Shown here: piece by piece, positions 1 through 7,981 of the stretch | How the letters are laid out: each line of letters opens with the position of its first letter | Position numbering within the stretch: position 1 is the stretch's first letter | Assembly: GCA_937921505.1 (NCBI GenBank) | Contig: CAKZUB010000044.1 | Location: 1 to 64,000, forward strand | Source: an uncultured Clostridia bacterium | GTDB taxonomy: Bacteria > Bacillota > Clostridia > Lachnospirales > Cellulosilyticaceae | Direction of reading: 5' to 3' | Length of the DNA: 64,000 nt | Made by a program: the position numbers and the translations under genes | Notes under the pieces: generated by a model | Database searches by the model: none | What the model was told of the DNA's origin: nothing | What the model saw: the letters and a program-made list of their open reading frames with translations, nothing else

Positions 1-79
1 CAATTGGAAAGCACCTGAGATGGTTGCACTTAATCCAGTTAAAGACACAGAATATACGATGGCAAAGGAACAGGCTTAA
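1..79 (+). CDS. C-terminal end of an unidentified gene (partial)
   Basis: A reading frame open from the window edge gives about 25 residues ending ...YTMAKEQA and stops with TAA at 77-79. The fragment is too short to assign a family. It points toward the truncated MATE gene and may belong to whatever sequence replaced the missing part of that gene; this is inference only. Confidence 0.4.
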   Translation, partial: NWKAPEMVALNPVKDTEYTMAKEQA

Positions 80-84
80 ACCTA

Positions 85-217
85 GGTTTGGCGCAGCGAA
101 CTATTGACATGGAGGGTAGGCGTGGTAACCTTGCTAAGCGGCGCTGCCTTATTTCTAATAAAGGGGCACGCAAGGCAAAGAAACACGCTTACGGAGGCTC
201 CATGTCAATAGCAAACC
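85..217. repeat. Long inverted repeat able to form a folded stem
   Basis: GGTTTG (85-90) pairs with CAAACC (212-217), and next to it CTATTGACATGGAG (101-114) pairs perfectly with CTCCATGTCAATAG (198-211). Inside, CCTTGC (129-134) can pair with GCAAGG (170-175) and GCGTG (120-124) with a CACGC. The result is a long arm with a 10-nt side bulge. The stretch is more GC-rich than its surroundings and lies next to the point where the MATE gene breaks off. It could be a structured RNA or the end of a mobile element; I do not recognise a named RNA family. Confidence 0.6.
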
Positions 218-239
218 GAACTACGAATAATACTAAGTA

Positions 240-431
240 TCAAATATCTTTTATGCGACAAGTAGGTTGACAACTTCCGAGTCTGCGGCCTACCATAATA
301 CCATCAATAATTTGATAGGAGGCCATAAACATCATGGAAACTATGGCTGGTAAAGCATTAGCCATAATTAATTTAGCAGGGGAATCTGTGAGAAAAGCGG
401 TGTGTGTATTATCAAAAGATTGTGTACGCAT
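240..431 (-). pseudogene. MATE-family multidrug exporter, N-terminal fragment
   Basis: The first ~52 residues match the start of MATE transporters (first membrane helix, then IIDGIMVGRRLG, the usual loop after helix 1). Homology then stops near base 275; the last residues to the stop at 240 are unrelated. MATE proteins have about 450 residues and 12 helices, so this is non-functional. A good ribosome site (GGAGGT) precedes the ATG at 431. The gene lies downstream of a TetR regulator in the same direction, the usual regulator-exporter arrangement. The rest of the gene is not in the window. Confidence 0.8.
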
Positions 432-464
432 TAATCAATACCTCCAAATATAATTTTATTTTTT

Positions 465-490
465 ATGAATGAATATTTTTATATTCACTC
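465..490. promoter_or_regulatory. Probable TetR operator in front of the MATE remnant
   Basis: GAATGAATAT (467-476) and ATATTCACTC (481-490) form an inverted repeat with one mismatch. It shares GAATGAAT with the longer palindrome upstream of the tetR gene, which suggests both are bound by the neighbouring TetR protein. Confidence 0.5.
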
Positions 491-533
491 ACTATCGAGC
501 GAAAAATGGAGTCCCCTGTAATGAAGGACTAGG

Positions 534-1106
534 TTACATTAATTGCCTAACGATCGACTCCACTAGTGTATCAATCAGCTGTGGAAAATACTGGATGCCA
601 ATATCTTCCTTGTGTAAATCTATAAATGAAAGAGAGTTAAAAAGTGCTAACACAAGATCGGGGTCTAAATCGCTCCGGATCTGACGTCGTTCTTGCCAGC
701 GAGAAATTAATCTGATAAAGAGGGTGTAGGAAAAATCGTTATAAGCAGTACCTGTTTCATCTTTGGCTAGACGAGTACTTAGTTTTGAATAAACATCTGA
801 ATTAAACCACTCTCGTAGAATTGGGTTTTCTTCCATGCCAGCGAAGAGTTTATGGACAATAGCTTTTGCTACAGTAATTGGTTCCCCATCAAAATCTACT
901 GAATTTACTACGGCTTCCTTGAGTTTGCGATTCTCATTAAGAAACACTTCAAAAAAAAGCTGTTCTTTGGATTCAAAGAAATTATAAAAAGTTCCTACAC
1001 CAATACCGGCAAGTTTAGCAATGTCTTGGATATTGGTTTGCTTGAATCCTTTAGCAGTAAAAAGCTCTTTCCCGGCACTAAAGATTAGTTGCTGTTTTTC
1101 ATGCAT
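534..1106 (-). CDS. TetR/AcrR-family transcriptional regulator
   Basis: A 190-residue protein of normal TetR length. The N-terminal helix-turn-helix is clear (FTAKGFKQTNIQDIAKLAGIG then GTFYNFFESKEQLF, residues ~15-50). The C-terminal half is a divergent all-helical ligand-binding domain. It probably represses itself and the exporter downstream: a 13-bp palindrome sits just upstream of its start and a related one precedes the MATE remnant. As the exporter is broken, the regulator may now control only itself. The ligand is unknown. Confidence 0.9.
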   Translation of the reverse strand: MHEKQQLIFSAGKELFTAKGFKQTNIQDIAKLAGIGVGTFYNFFESKEQLFFEVFLNENRKLKEAVVNSVDFDGEPITVAKAIVHKLFAGMEENPILREWFNSDVYSKLSTRLAKDETGTAYNDFSYTLFIRLISRWQERRQIRSDLDPDLVLALFNSLSFIDLHKEDIGIQYFPQLIDTLVESIVRQLM

Positions 1107-1118
1107 AAGTCACACCTC

Positions 1119-1152
1119 ACTGTGAATGAATTTTTTTTTATTCATTCACAGT
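1119..1152. promoter_or_regulatory. Palindromic operator upstream of tetR
   Basis: ACTGTGAATGAAT (1119-1131) and ATTCATTCACAGT (1140-1152) are perfect 13-bp inverted arms separated by 8 T-rich bases, immediately upstream of the tetR start. This size and position fit an autoregulatory TetR operator. Confidence 0.7.
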
Positions 1153-1261
1153 ATAACTTATTATGATAATCTCGTCAAGTATAGATAAACCGTTTTAAAT
1201 AGCTTAATATACCTGTATATTTTAATTGGTTTTTCATATCCTAAGAAAAAGACATTAGGAG

Positions 1262-1816
1262 ATGATATTTATGAGTAGAACAACTTCAGTAACCGCAAAA
1301 CTTCATAGCTATTCTTTGGATGAATTAAAAAGACTAAGAAAATCATATCACACAGAAATAGGAAGAAATATTCTTACTGTAGTTGTTATGCTTTTAGAAG
1401 GTAACTCTGTTAAAAAAATTGCAGACTTTCTTGCAATACTACCAGTTAATGTTTACACATATCTTAATCGTTGGAATGAACTTGGTGCACCAGCACTTGA
1501 AGATTATAGAGGCAGAACCCCTAGCAACTGTAAAATGACAGCTGAAATGGAACATGATCTTTTACAAGTGGTTCAATACAACATCCCTAATGATTTTGAA
1601 TTCCTCGGAAATGTTTGGACTGCCAAGTTACTATCTGATTATTTATACCAGAACTATGGTGAAAGACTTTGTCCTCAGTGCATTAGAGATACACTTCATA
1701 AAAATAATTTTAGTTTCAAAAGAGCTCAAAAGAAACCAAGTAAAGGCGTGAAATCTGAACAAGAAGCGTTTAAAAAAAATGATAGAAACAACGCTTGCTG
1801 TAGAAAACGATTCTAA
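1262..1816 (+). CDS. IS630-family transposase, upstream frame (DNA-binding half)
   Basis: The 184-residue frame holds the helix-turn-helix half of an IS630 transposase (VVVMLLEGNSVKKIADFL, then a second HTH around LYQNYGERLCPQC). It overlaps the catalytic frame by 38 bases. A run of eight A at 1772-1779 lies in the overlap, and the second frame is reached by a +1 (or -2) change. This could be programmed slippage, known in some IS630 elements, or a simple indel. Confidence 0.85.
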   Translation: MIFMSRTTSVTAKLHSYSLDELKRLRKSYHTEIGRNILTVVVMLLEGNSVKKIADFLAILPVNVYTYLNRWNELGAPALEDYRGRTPSNCKMTAEMEHDLLQVVQYNIPNDFEFLGNVWTAKLLSDYLYQNYGERLCPQCIRDTLHKNNFSFKRAQKKPSKGVKSEQEAFKKNDRNNACCRKRF

Positions 1817-2366
1817 TAGTGTCCTATATGTGATGGATGAAACTGCCCTGAGAACAGAATCTGATATTAGAAGGACTTGGAGTCCAGTTGGGGTATCCCC
1901 TGTTTTAGAAAGTAATGGTTCACACCAAGGTATAAATATTATAGGTGCTACAGAAATAACCAAAAACTTCGATACTGTTGCAGATGTATATGAGGCAGAA
2001 CATACTATTAAGGCTGCTGAAATAGAGGAATTTATCCAAAACCTCTTAGATCGTAACCCAGATAAGAAAGTGTATCTAGTGTTAGATAATGCAAGGACAC
2101 ATAATAATGCAAAAATCCAAACCTTATGGAACAATAATAAAGAGAGGCTTACTCTGATTAATACTCCAGTATACTCTCCACAGCTTAACCCACAAGAAAA
2201 CATATGGAACTTCCTTAAGAATAAGATATTTACTATTGGAGCAAAGACCAATATAGATATACTTTTTGATGAAGTATGCCATCTTTATAATCAGTTTAAT
2301 GACAATAAACAGCTTATTATGTCTATAATTAATCCCAGAAATTACTATTTTAAATCTAGGATTTAG
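1779..2366 (+). CDS. IS630-family transposase, catalytic half (DDE domain)
   Basis: 195 residues with the DDE landmarks of IS630 transposases: LYVMDETALR (first Asp), VYLVLDNARTHNNAKI (second Asp in the LDNA.xH motif) and TPVYSPQLNPQENIWNFLK (the SPxLNPxExxW motif with the acidic third residue). The catalytic domain looks complete. Expression would need frameshifting from the upstream frame or the internal ATG at 1779. Confidence 0.9.
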   Translation: MIETTLAVENDSNSVLYVMDETALRTESDIRRTWSPVGVSPVLESNGSHQGINIIGATEITKNFDTVADVYEAEHTIKAAEIEEFIQNLLDRNPDKKVYLVLDNARTHNNAKIQTLWNNNKERLTLINTPVYSPQLNPQENIWNFLKNKIFTIGAKTNIDILFDEVCHLYNQFNDNKQLIMSIINPRNYYFKSRI

Positions 2367-2428
2367 GAGGTAGATTTGATGAAAGTAGGCCTAGTTATTT
2401 TCTAACTTATTACAGTATATTTATGTGT

Positions 2429-3379
2429 CTAAAGTGGTTTCTCTATATCATATCTTGATAAATAGATTTTTTCTTTATACAGTAAGTGATTTGAAATGGC
2501 AATTTCTACATTGTTTCTGATAAACTCCATCGCTTTGATATCATCTTCATCAAAAGAATTCTTTTCTATAGCGTCAATATTAACTACCCCAAAAAAGTTA
2601 TTTTTAATATATATGGGTGCTGTAATAGTTGACTTTATAAAGCCCCGTTCTCCTTTACTCGTACTTATGTGGTAATAGTCTCCAAGTTCCATTAAATCAT
2701 CTATTTTTGCTATGCGGTCAAATTTTCCACTTGTGGCTTTATAGAGAAAGGATTCAGTTATAGGTATTTGAAAATCCTTTATGCTATCATCCTCAAATCC
2801 AATTTGAGAAATAATTTTTAATTTCCCTTTATCTTCAAGCATAATGCTCCCAAGTTTGGCATGTTTAATTGATTTTAAGGCATTTTTCAATATCAATTCG
2901 TAGATTGTATCTATTTTTTCCGTTCTAATAATCGATTGTGTGACTTCTAACATCGCTTCACGAAGTTTTAATATTTTTGAAAAATGAAACTGCACTTTCT
3001 TTTTATCTGTAATGTCTAGCAAATGCGCCAAAATATACTTTTTAGCATTATAACTGACTACCTTTCCTTTGAAATCCACCCAAATGAATGCATCATTTTT
3101 CGTCTTTAAGCATAATTCATGCTTTTCATTATAATATTCACCCTTGAAAGTATTATCCATATTTTCTAAAAAAAGGCTCTTTTGTTCTTGATCTAAAATG
3201 TTTTCAAGTCCCATTTTGTTTAATTCTTCTAGATCATAGCCTAGCATTTCCTGAGCATTGGAATTGATAAACAATACCTCATCATAATTCAATATTATCG
3301 TGGGCATTGCGATTAATCGTTCTATTGTGTTTAAGTCTTCTTGTGTTAACTTTTCTATTAGATTACTCATCCCACACAT
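2429..3379 (-). pseudogene. PAS-GAF signalling protein cut off at the start of its GGDEF domain
   Basis: Residues ~15-120 form a PAS domain (MPTIILNYDEVLFINSNAQEML) and ~140-300 a GAF domain. The protein ends KIYLSRYD-IEKPL. SRYD is the usual entry to a GGDEF domain (xxxDxLTxLxNR), but the last residues and stop codon come from the IS630 end. Beyond the left IS end, bases ~1153-1179 on the same strand can read LTRL, a plausible scrap of the lost domain in a shifted frame. So this was probably a diguanylate cyclase and is now a sensor without output. The start is uncertain: ATG at 3379 or 3370. Confidence 0.75.
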
Positions 3380-3720
3380 CACCACACTTTTACTAGTTTG
3401 ATTTCTCTATCTTGATTGTATTCTAATGTGTTATTTAATATGACCTTACAGCTTGGCTAGGTTTACCACCTAGCCTTTATTTTTTATAACTATTATAGTA
3501 AGTATTAAATCGTCACACTTGCCCTTACAAAATGCTTTAAAAAACGATATCCCCTTTATTCTTCAAAGCTGATAATAAAAAATTAGCATATATCAAAGTA
3601 TATCACTTGCTAACCCTATTAGAAAGTGACATAATAAACTATAGGAAGAAAAAAATAGAATATAAAAGGGAATAATATAATATACAGATAATTTTATGCT
3701 ATTAAAAGGAGAAATGCAAG
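3380..3720. other. Intergenic stretch upstream of cvfB
   Basis: About 340 bases with no gene. It contains CTTGGCTAGG...CCTAGCC at 3450-3476, a short inverted repeat followed by a T-rich run (possible terminator), and AT-rich DNA with TATAAT-like sequences near 3660-3685 before the cvfB ribosome site AAAGGAG at 3707-3713. Confidence 0.4.
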
Positions 3721-4569
3721 ATGATAGAGCTTGGAAAAATACAAAATCTAAAAGTTATGAGAAAAACTGAGATTGGGATTTATCTCAACTTAGAAAATAA
3801 TGCTAATGAGGCTGATATTTTGCTGCCTAAAAGTCAGGTTCCTGTAGAAACTGAAATAGGCCACGAACTTGAAGTTTTTGTCTATAAAGATTCTGAAGAC
3901 CGCATGATCGCTACGGTGAAAAAACCTAAGGTCACCCTTGGTGCTTTAGCCGTTTTAAGTGTAGTACAAATCACCAAAATTGGTGCCTTTCTAGACTGGG
4001 GACTGGAAAAAGACTTGTTCTTACCCTTTAAACAGCAAGTAGGCGAAGTTATAAGAGGTAACAGTTATTTGGTCGGTGTGTACATTGATAAAAGCAATAG
4101 GCTCTGTGCAACGATGAAGGTGTATGATCTTCTAAGCTGCGAGTCACCCTATAGCGAAAATAGTAAGACTCAAGGCATCATCTATAGAATTACAGAAGAT
4201 TACGGTGTTTTTGTAGCTGTAGATAATAAATACCACGGACTCATTCCGAATAAGGAAATCTACGGCACTTATAAAATAGGAGATACTGTAGACGTAAGAG
4301 TTAAAAAGATCAGACCCGATGGCAAGCTAGAACTTAGCGTACGAAAACAAGCTTTCTATCAAATGGAAGATGATGCACAAAAGATCATGAATCAATTAAA
4401 GTCCAGCGGAGGTACACTTCCCCTAAGTGATAAGAGTTCTCCTGAGAAAATAAAAGCTGAGTTAAATATAAGCAAAGCTGCCTTTAAAAGAGCAGTTGGA
4501 CGGCTATTAAAAGAAGGTGCTCTTAAAATAACAGACGAGGGTATTGTGCTTACTTGGGAAATAGACTAA
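3721..4569 (+). CDS. cvfB: CvfB-family S1 RNA-binding protein
   Basis: 282 residues with tandem S1-type OB folds: residues ~1-65, ~68-140 (TKIGAFLDWGLEKDLFLP) and ~145-215 (EDYGVFVAVDNKYHGLIP...DVRVKKIRPDGKLELSVRK), and a C-terminal winged helix (SPEKIKAELNISKAAFKRAVGRL). This order is characteristic of CvfB, a Firmicute RNA-binding regulator that affects virulence and haemolysin expression in staphylococci. Ribosome site and ATG are clear, and a strong terminator follows, so it is probably monocistronic. Confidence 0.9.
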   Translation: MIELGKIQNLKVMRKTEIGIYLNLENNANEADILLPKSQVPVETEIGHELEVFVYKDSEDRMIATVKKPKVTLGALAVLSVVQITKIGAFLDWGLEKDLFLPFKQQVGEVIRGNSYLVGVYIDKSNRLCATMKVYDLLSCESPYSENSKTQGIIYRITEDYGVFVAVDNKYHGLIPNKEIYGTYKIGDTVDVRVKKIRPDGKLELSVRKQAFYQMEDDAQKIMNQLKSSGGTLPLSDKSSPEKIKAELNISKAAFKRAVGRLLKEGALKITDEGIVLTWEID

Positions 4570-4611
4570 CCTTAGTTAATTAAAAATATGCTAGAGCCAA
4601 AATTTCAAGCT

Positions 4612-4646
4612 AAAAGACCATAAATTATTTAAATTTATGGTCTTTT
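4612..4646. terminator. Bidirectional intrinsic terminator
   Basis: AAAAGACCATAAATT (4612-4626) and AATTTATGGTCTTTT (4632-4646) form a 15-bp stem with a 5-nt loop and A/T tracts on both sides, between the convergent cvfB and amidohydrolase genes. Confidence 0.85.
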
Positions 4647-4656
4647 GACTTGAATA

Positions 4657-5424
4657 CTATGACAGATCTAATACTGACGCAATGGTTTTATACATAACTT
4701 GATCAACATCTTCTTTGGTAAACTCTTTCTTTAATATTGTAAGATATTTTTCTACCTCTAAATACATGAGTTCAAATGGCGTGTCACTTGCAAAAGCAAC
4801 ACGGTGTGTACCAACTTCCTTCATTGCTTTTATAAGAGGAATACTTCTAATAGCACTGCCTACTAGTGTAACATTAGGACACTCTCTTGCAACTTCAATT
4901 GCTGCCTCAGAGTAGTCATCAAAAGAAGCCCCTCCCATGTGTATCATGAGAAACTTTGCCTCGGGAAACATTTTTGCAATTTTTCCTACGCGGTAAGGAT
5001 GTGTGAAGTCTTTTACATCAGCCCCTGTATGAAAGCCTATCACTTTACCATAACTTGCAATCATTTCAATAAGAGGTAAAGAAATTTTAGGATCATCAAT
5101 GTAAAATGTGTTTTGTGCACCATTAAGCTTTACACCATAAAACCCATATTCTTCAATACACCTCTTAACAGTATCCTTTGCATTTTCTATACCAAGATTA
5201 GGATCTGCCCATCCAAATCCTAATATTCTCTCAGGATAACGTTTAGAAGATTCATAGACATACTTAAGAGAATTATTAAGATTATCCCTTACATAAGGTG
5301 GCTGAATCCAAGTAATAGCTTTATCCACATTTGCTTGATCCATTCTATCAATTAGTTCTTCTACTAAAATACTATTTCCTCCTTCTTTTGTCGGAGAAAT
5401 GTGTACATCTGCATCTATTATCAT
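4657..5424 (-). CDS. Amidohydrolase (amidohydrolase-2 / TIM-barrel metal-dependent hydrolase)
   Basis: A 255-residue TIM-barrel hydrolase of the amidohydrolase-2 group: IDADVHISP near the start (DxH metal ligands), LNGAQN, IGFHTGAD (His), LMIHMGG (His) and FASDTPFE (catalytic Asp) follow the usual order. Relatives hydrolyse or decarboxylate small cyclic or aromatic acids; the substrate cannot be told. The ATG at 5424 has AGGAG eight bases upstream. A LacI-type operator lies ~65 bases upstream of this start, and the lacI gene is next to it. Confidence 0.8.
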   Translation of the reverse strand: MIIDADVHISPTKEGGNSILVEELIDRMDQANVDKAITWIQPPYVRDNLNNSLKYVYESSKRYPERILGFGWADPNLGIENAKDTVKRCIEEYGFYGVKLNGAQNTFYIDDPKISLPLIEMIASYGKVIGFHTGADVKDFTHPYRVGKIAKMFPEAKFLMIHMGGASFDDYSEAAIEVARECPNVTLVGSAIRSIPLIKAMKEVGTHRVAFASDTPFELMYLEVEKYLTILKKEFTKEDVDQVMYKTIASVLDLS

Positions 5425-5486
5425 TGTCAAACTCCTTTCGTAATATAACATATAATTTTTATGAATTATCTTGTAGCCTTTTTTGC

Positions 5487-5498
5487 GAGATCGTTCTC
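5487..5498. promoter_or_regulatory. LacI-family operator-like palindrome
   Basis: GAGATCGTTCTC is a near-perfect palindrome with the central CG typical of LacI/PurR-family sites and has further symmetric TG/CA outside. It lies between the lacI-type gene and the amidohydrolase gene, in the presumed promoter of the latter. Confidence 0.55.
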
Positions 5499-5529
5499 AC
5501 ATTGTCAAAAACATAATATTCTCTATGTT

Positions 5530-6528
5530 TTAACTCATAGAAGATTCTCTGATTTGAAGTTTACCTTTGATACTAACTTCTTTATTGCTTGCAGTCAATC
5601 CTTCTATCCTATCAAATAAAAGATTTGCAGCAGTTACTGCCGCCTCATGAACTGGCATAACATTAGCTGTTAGGGGTGGATCTATAATCGGATCCAAATC
5701 AGCAAATGATTCAAATGCTGCTACAGCAATATCATTTGGAATTTTAATCTTATGTTCTTTACAATATCTAATAACGCCTGCTGCTTGCAAGTTTGTTGCA
5801 GTGTAAATAGCAGTAGGAGGATTTTCAAGTTTCATTAACTGCTTCATACCATAATAGCCACACTCTTCATTGGCTGTTCCATAGAAAATTAAATCTTCTT
5901 GTCTTTCTATCTTATATGATTCTAAGGCTAACAAGTATCCTTTGAGTCTATTCGCTTTTTCGTGATAATCAACGTCACGGCAAATAGCTCCAATTCTTTT
6001 ATGCCTTTGTGCAAGAAGGTGTTCTGTAATTTTAAAACTCCCATCTACATTATCAAATCCAACATAATCTGTATCAATTCCTACAATACGGCGTGTAAAA
6101 AAAACAATTGGAATATTGTGCTGTATCATTTCTTTTAAATGGTTGGTATCTTTCCCACACGGAGCAATAATAACACCATCTATCTGTTTATCAATCAACA
6201 TATTAACATATTGGACTTCTTTTTCTAGATCAAAGCCAGTATTACAGATTACAAGATTACAGTTTTTCTTAAAAGTAACTTCTTCTATACCTTTTGCATA
6301 AATAGCCGCTATAGGGTTAGAAATATCACTTATGATTAATGCAATATTCGAACTTGACTTTGTATGAAGACTTTGCGCGACTTTATTGGGGCGATAATTT
6401 AACGCTTTAACTGCACGCGCTATATTTTGTCTTGCCTCTTCACTAACATATCCTGTTTCACTGATATACCTTGACACGGTTGATCTTGAAACTCCTGCTA
6501 ATTTAGCAACCTGATTAATTGTAGCCAT
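5530..6528 (-). CDS. LacI-family transcriptional regulator
   Basis: 332 residues. The start at 6528 begins with the LacI helix-turn-helix (ATINQVAKLAGVSRSTVSRY) followed by the hinge helix region (ALNYRPNKVAQSL) and a periplasmic-binding-protein-like sensor domain (residues ~60-330). GGAGAG precedes this ATG; longer versions add sequence the family lacks. It probably controls the amidohydrolase directly downstream through the palindrome at 5487-5498. The effector is unknown. Confidence 0.9.
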   Translation of the reverse strand: MATINQVAKLAGVSRSTVSRYISETGYVSEEARQNIARAVKALNYRPNKVAQSLHTKSSSNIALIISDISNPIAAIYAKGIEEVTFKKNCNLVICNTGFDLEKEVQYVNMLIDKQIDGVIIAPCGKDTNHLKEMIQHNIPIVFFTRRIVGIDTDYVGFDNVDGSFKITEHLLAQRHKRIGAICRDVDYHEKANRLKGYLLALESYKIERQEDLIFYGTANEECGYYGMKQLMKLENPPTAIYTATNLQAAGVIRYCKEHKIKIPNDIAVAAFESFADLDPIIDPPLTANVMPVHEAAVTAANLLFDRIEGLTASNKEVSIKGKLQIRESSMS

Positions 6529-6726
6529 TATAAATCTCTCCATCCTAATGTGGTCACGATTCCATAAATCAATTGTAAAACTTTTAAACAAAAATGTCAA
6601 GCTAATTTATGTTTTTTTAAACATTTTACACATATTAATTTTCAATAATTTATGGGATACATTGAATGACTTTATAGTAGAAACACAAAATATAATCATT
6701 CAAATACTTTGTTTAAATGCACAAGT

Positions 6727-6765
6727 AAAAAGCTACCTCTCTAATTTGATAGAGAAATAGCTTTT
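6727..6765 (-). terminator. Intrinsic terminator at the end of rnhA
   Basis: On the minus strand AAAAGCTA...TAGCTTTTTA encloses a second stem (TCTCTATC/GAGAG region) and ends in a T tract. It overlaps the last codons of rnhA. Confidence 0.7.
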
Positions 6766-7208
6766 ACCTCGTCCATTGCTTTATTGGCTAACTGGTCTGC
6801 TTTATTATTACCGGCGTTATCTGCATGCCCTTTAACTTGTATAAACGTTATATCTGTAAACTCTTTTCTAATTTCATAAAGTGTCATCCATAGTTCTTTG
6901 TTTTCTACTGGTTTTTTTTGAGAATTAATCCATCCTTTTTTTACCCAATTATAAACCCATTCTGTAATACCTTTTACAACATAAACACTATCCATGACAA
7001 CTTCGACAGGCATATCCTTTTTGGTGATTGCCTTTAGTCCTTCTATACAAGACGTAAGCTCCATAACATTATTGGTTGTATTTCTCGTTGCCCCATAGAG
7101 TTCTTTAGTGTTATTTTTATAGACAAGATAGGCACCCCATCCTCCTATATTATTTACTTTGCCATTTCCCCGGCACCCGCCATCGCAGTATACATAAACT
7201 TTATCCAA
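6741..7208 (-). CDS. rnhA: Ribonuclease HI
   Basis: 155 residues, the standard bacterial RNase HI length. It cleaves RNA in RNA-DNA hybrids. Visible catalytic acids are Asp9 (VYCDGGCRGNG), Glu50 (NNVMELTS), Asp73 (VMDSVYV) and the C-terminal GHADNAGNNKAD, with the usual His and Asp. The basic-protrusion region (EWVYNWVKKGWINSQKKPV) is present, as in E. coli type RNase HI. A terminator overlaps its end. Confidence 0.95.
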   Translation of the reverse strand: MDKVYVYCDGGCRGNGKVNNIGGWGAYLVYKNNTKELYGATRNTTNNVMELTSCIEGLKAITKKDMPVEVVMDSVYVVKGITEWVYNWVKKGWINSQKKPVENKELWMTLYEIRKEFTDITFIQVKGHADNAGNNKADQLANKAMDEVKAISLSN

Positions 7209-7320
7209 TACCCTTACTCCTTTTTCACTCTTATTTACTTTGTCTTCAACTTTATATTTAGTTTCATCTTATCATATTTTCAGTTGCTTTTTAAGGCTTA
7301 TGCCTAAAAATCCTATAGCC

Positions 7321-7365
7321 CACAGAAGACTACTTCTCTCTTTTAGAGGAAAGTAGTCTTCTGTG
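7321..7365. terminator. Strong hairpin between rnhA and the vitamin B6 operon
   Basis: CACAGAAGACTACTT (7321-7335) and AAGTAGTCTTCTGTG (7351-7365) are perfect 15-bp inverted arms around a 15-nt centre. The plus strand continues into a T-rich run. It lies after the last gene of the pdx operon on the minus strand, so it probably ends that operon. Confidence 0.75.
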
Positions 7366-7384
7366 TAAATTTTTAATATTTTTT

Positions 7385-7981
7385 TTATAGGATGGGCCTT
7401 ACTCTAAGTTTAATATCCATCTCACTTGCTAATCTTTTACAAGCTTCAAGTTGATCCTCAGTGAGAAGATCTACTACTGTAAAAGTAACATCTTTAATAT
7501 TTTTTTTGCAGTCTTTAGCAAATTTCAGAAGGCTCTCAAAGGATTTTTCTCCAAAGCTTGGTCTTGCTAAAGCTGTATAAGCTTCTTGATCTGGTGCATT
7601 AAGGCTAATAGATACCTCGTCGATATACGTTGCTAAAAGAGGTGCTGTTTCTTTTTGATGAATAAGGTCTGATAGGCCATTTGTATTAAGCCTTATTTTA
7701 ACTTTACTCTTTGCCCTAATATACTTACATACTTCAATGACTAGATCTAGTCTTTCTAAAGGTTCTCCATAGCCACAAAAAACAACAGCTTTATAGCTAT
7801 CTAAATCATATTTATCAAATTCATCTAGTACTTCCTCTAAAGAAGGCTCATGACTTAGCCAAAGGCTATCTGAGCCATGTACTCCCTCCGTTTCTTGTCT
7901 GACACAAAAAGTGCAGGCACAGGGACATTTATTTGTTAAGTTCACATACAAACTATCATGTATTGTATATAAAATCGTCAT
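7385..7981 (-). CDS. Small radical SAM protein (TatD-associated type)
   Basis: 198 residues with the radical SAM cluster motif Cys19-x3-Cys23-x2-Cys26 (CPCACTFC), GYGEP (the GGxxP-equivalent SAM-binding segment) and SISLNAP near residue 135. Length and motifs resemble the family annotated as TatD-nuclease-associated radical SAM. No auxiliary cluster is visible. The start codon overlaps the stop of the ECF S-component gene (ATGA at 7978-7981), so it is translationally coupled to a vitamin B6 operon. The reaction is unknown. Confidence 0.85.
   Translation of the reverse strand: MTILYTIHDSLYVNLTNKCPCACTFCVRQETEGVHGSDSLWLSHEPSLEEVLDEFDKYDLDSYKAVVFCGYGEPLERLDLVIEVCKYIRAKSKVKIRLNTNGLSDLIHQKETAPLLATYIDEVSISLNAPDQEAYTALARPSFGEKSFESLLKFAKDCKKNIKDVTFTVVDLLTEDQLEACKRLASEMDIKLRVRPIL

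Larger units (their letters stand above)
1182..2445 (+). mobile_element. IS630-family insertion sequence with TA target duplication
   Basis: The ends are TAGATAAACC... on the left (from 1182) and, read inward, TAGAGAAACC... on the right (from 2445). They match in 15 of the first 21 positions and are flanked by TA at 1180-1181 and 2446-2447, the TA target duplication of the IS630/Tc1/mariner group. Length is 1,264 bp, normal for IS630. It carries the two overlapping transposase frames below and interrupts a GGDEF-type gene on its right. Confidence 0.85.

Noticed and set aside
88-270. 60-codon plus-strand ORF from a TTG
   Set aside because: It spans the inverted-repeat arm, has no ribosome site and a composition dictated by the palindrome.
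1643-2251. 202-codon minus-strand ORF in the IS630 element
   Set aside because: It is antisense to the transposase, and the transposase frame has the conserved DDE motifs.
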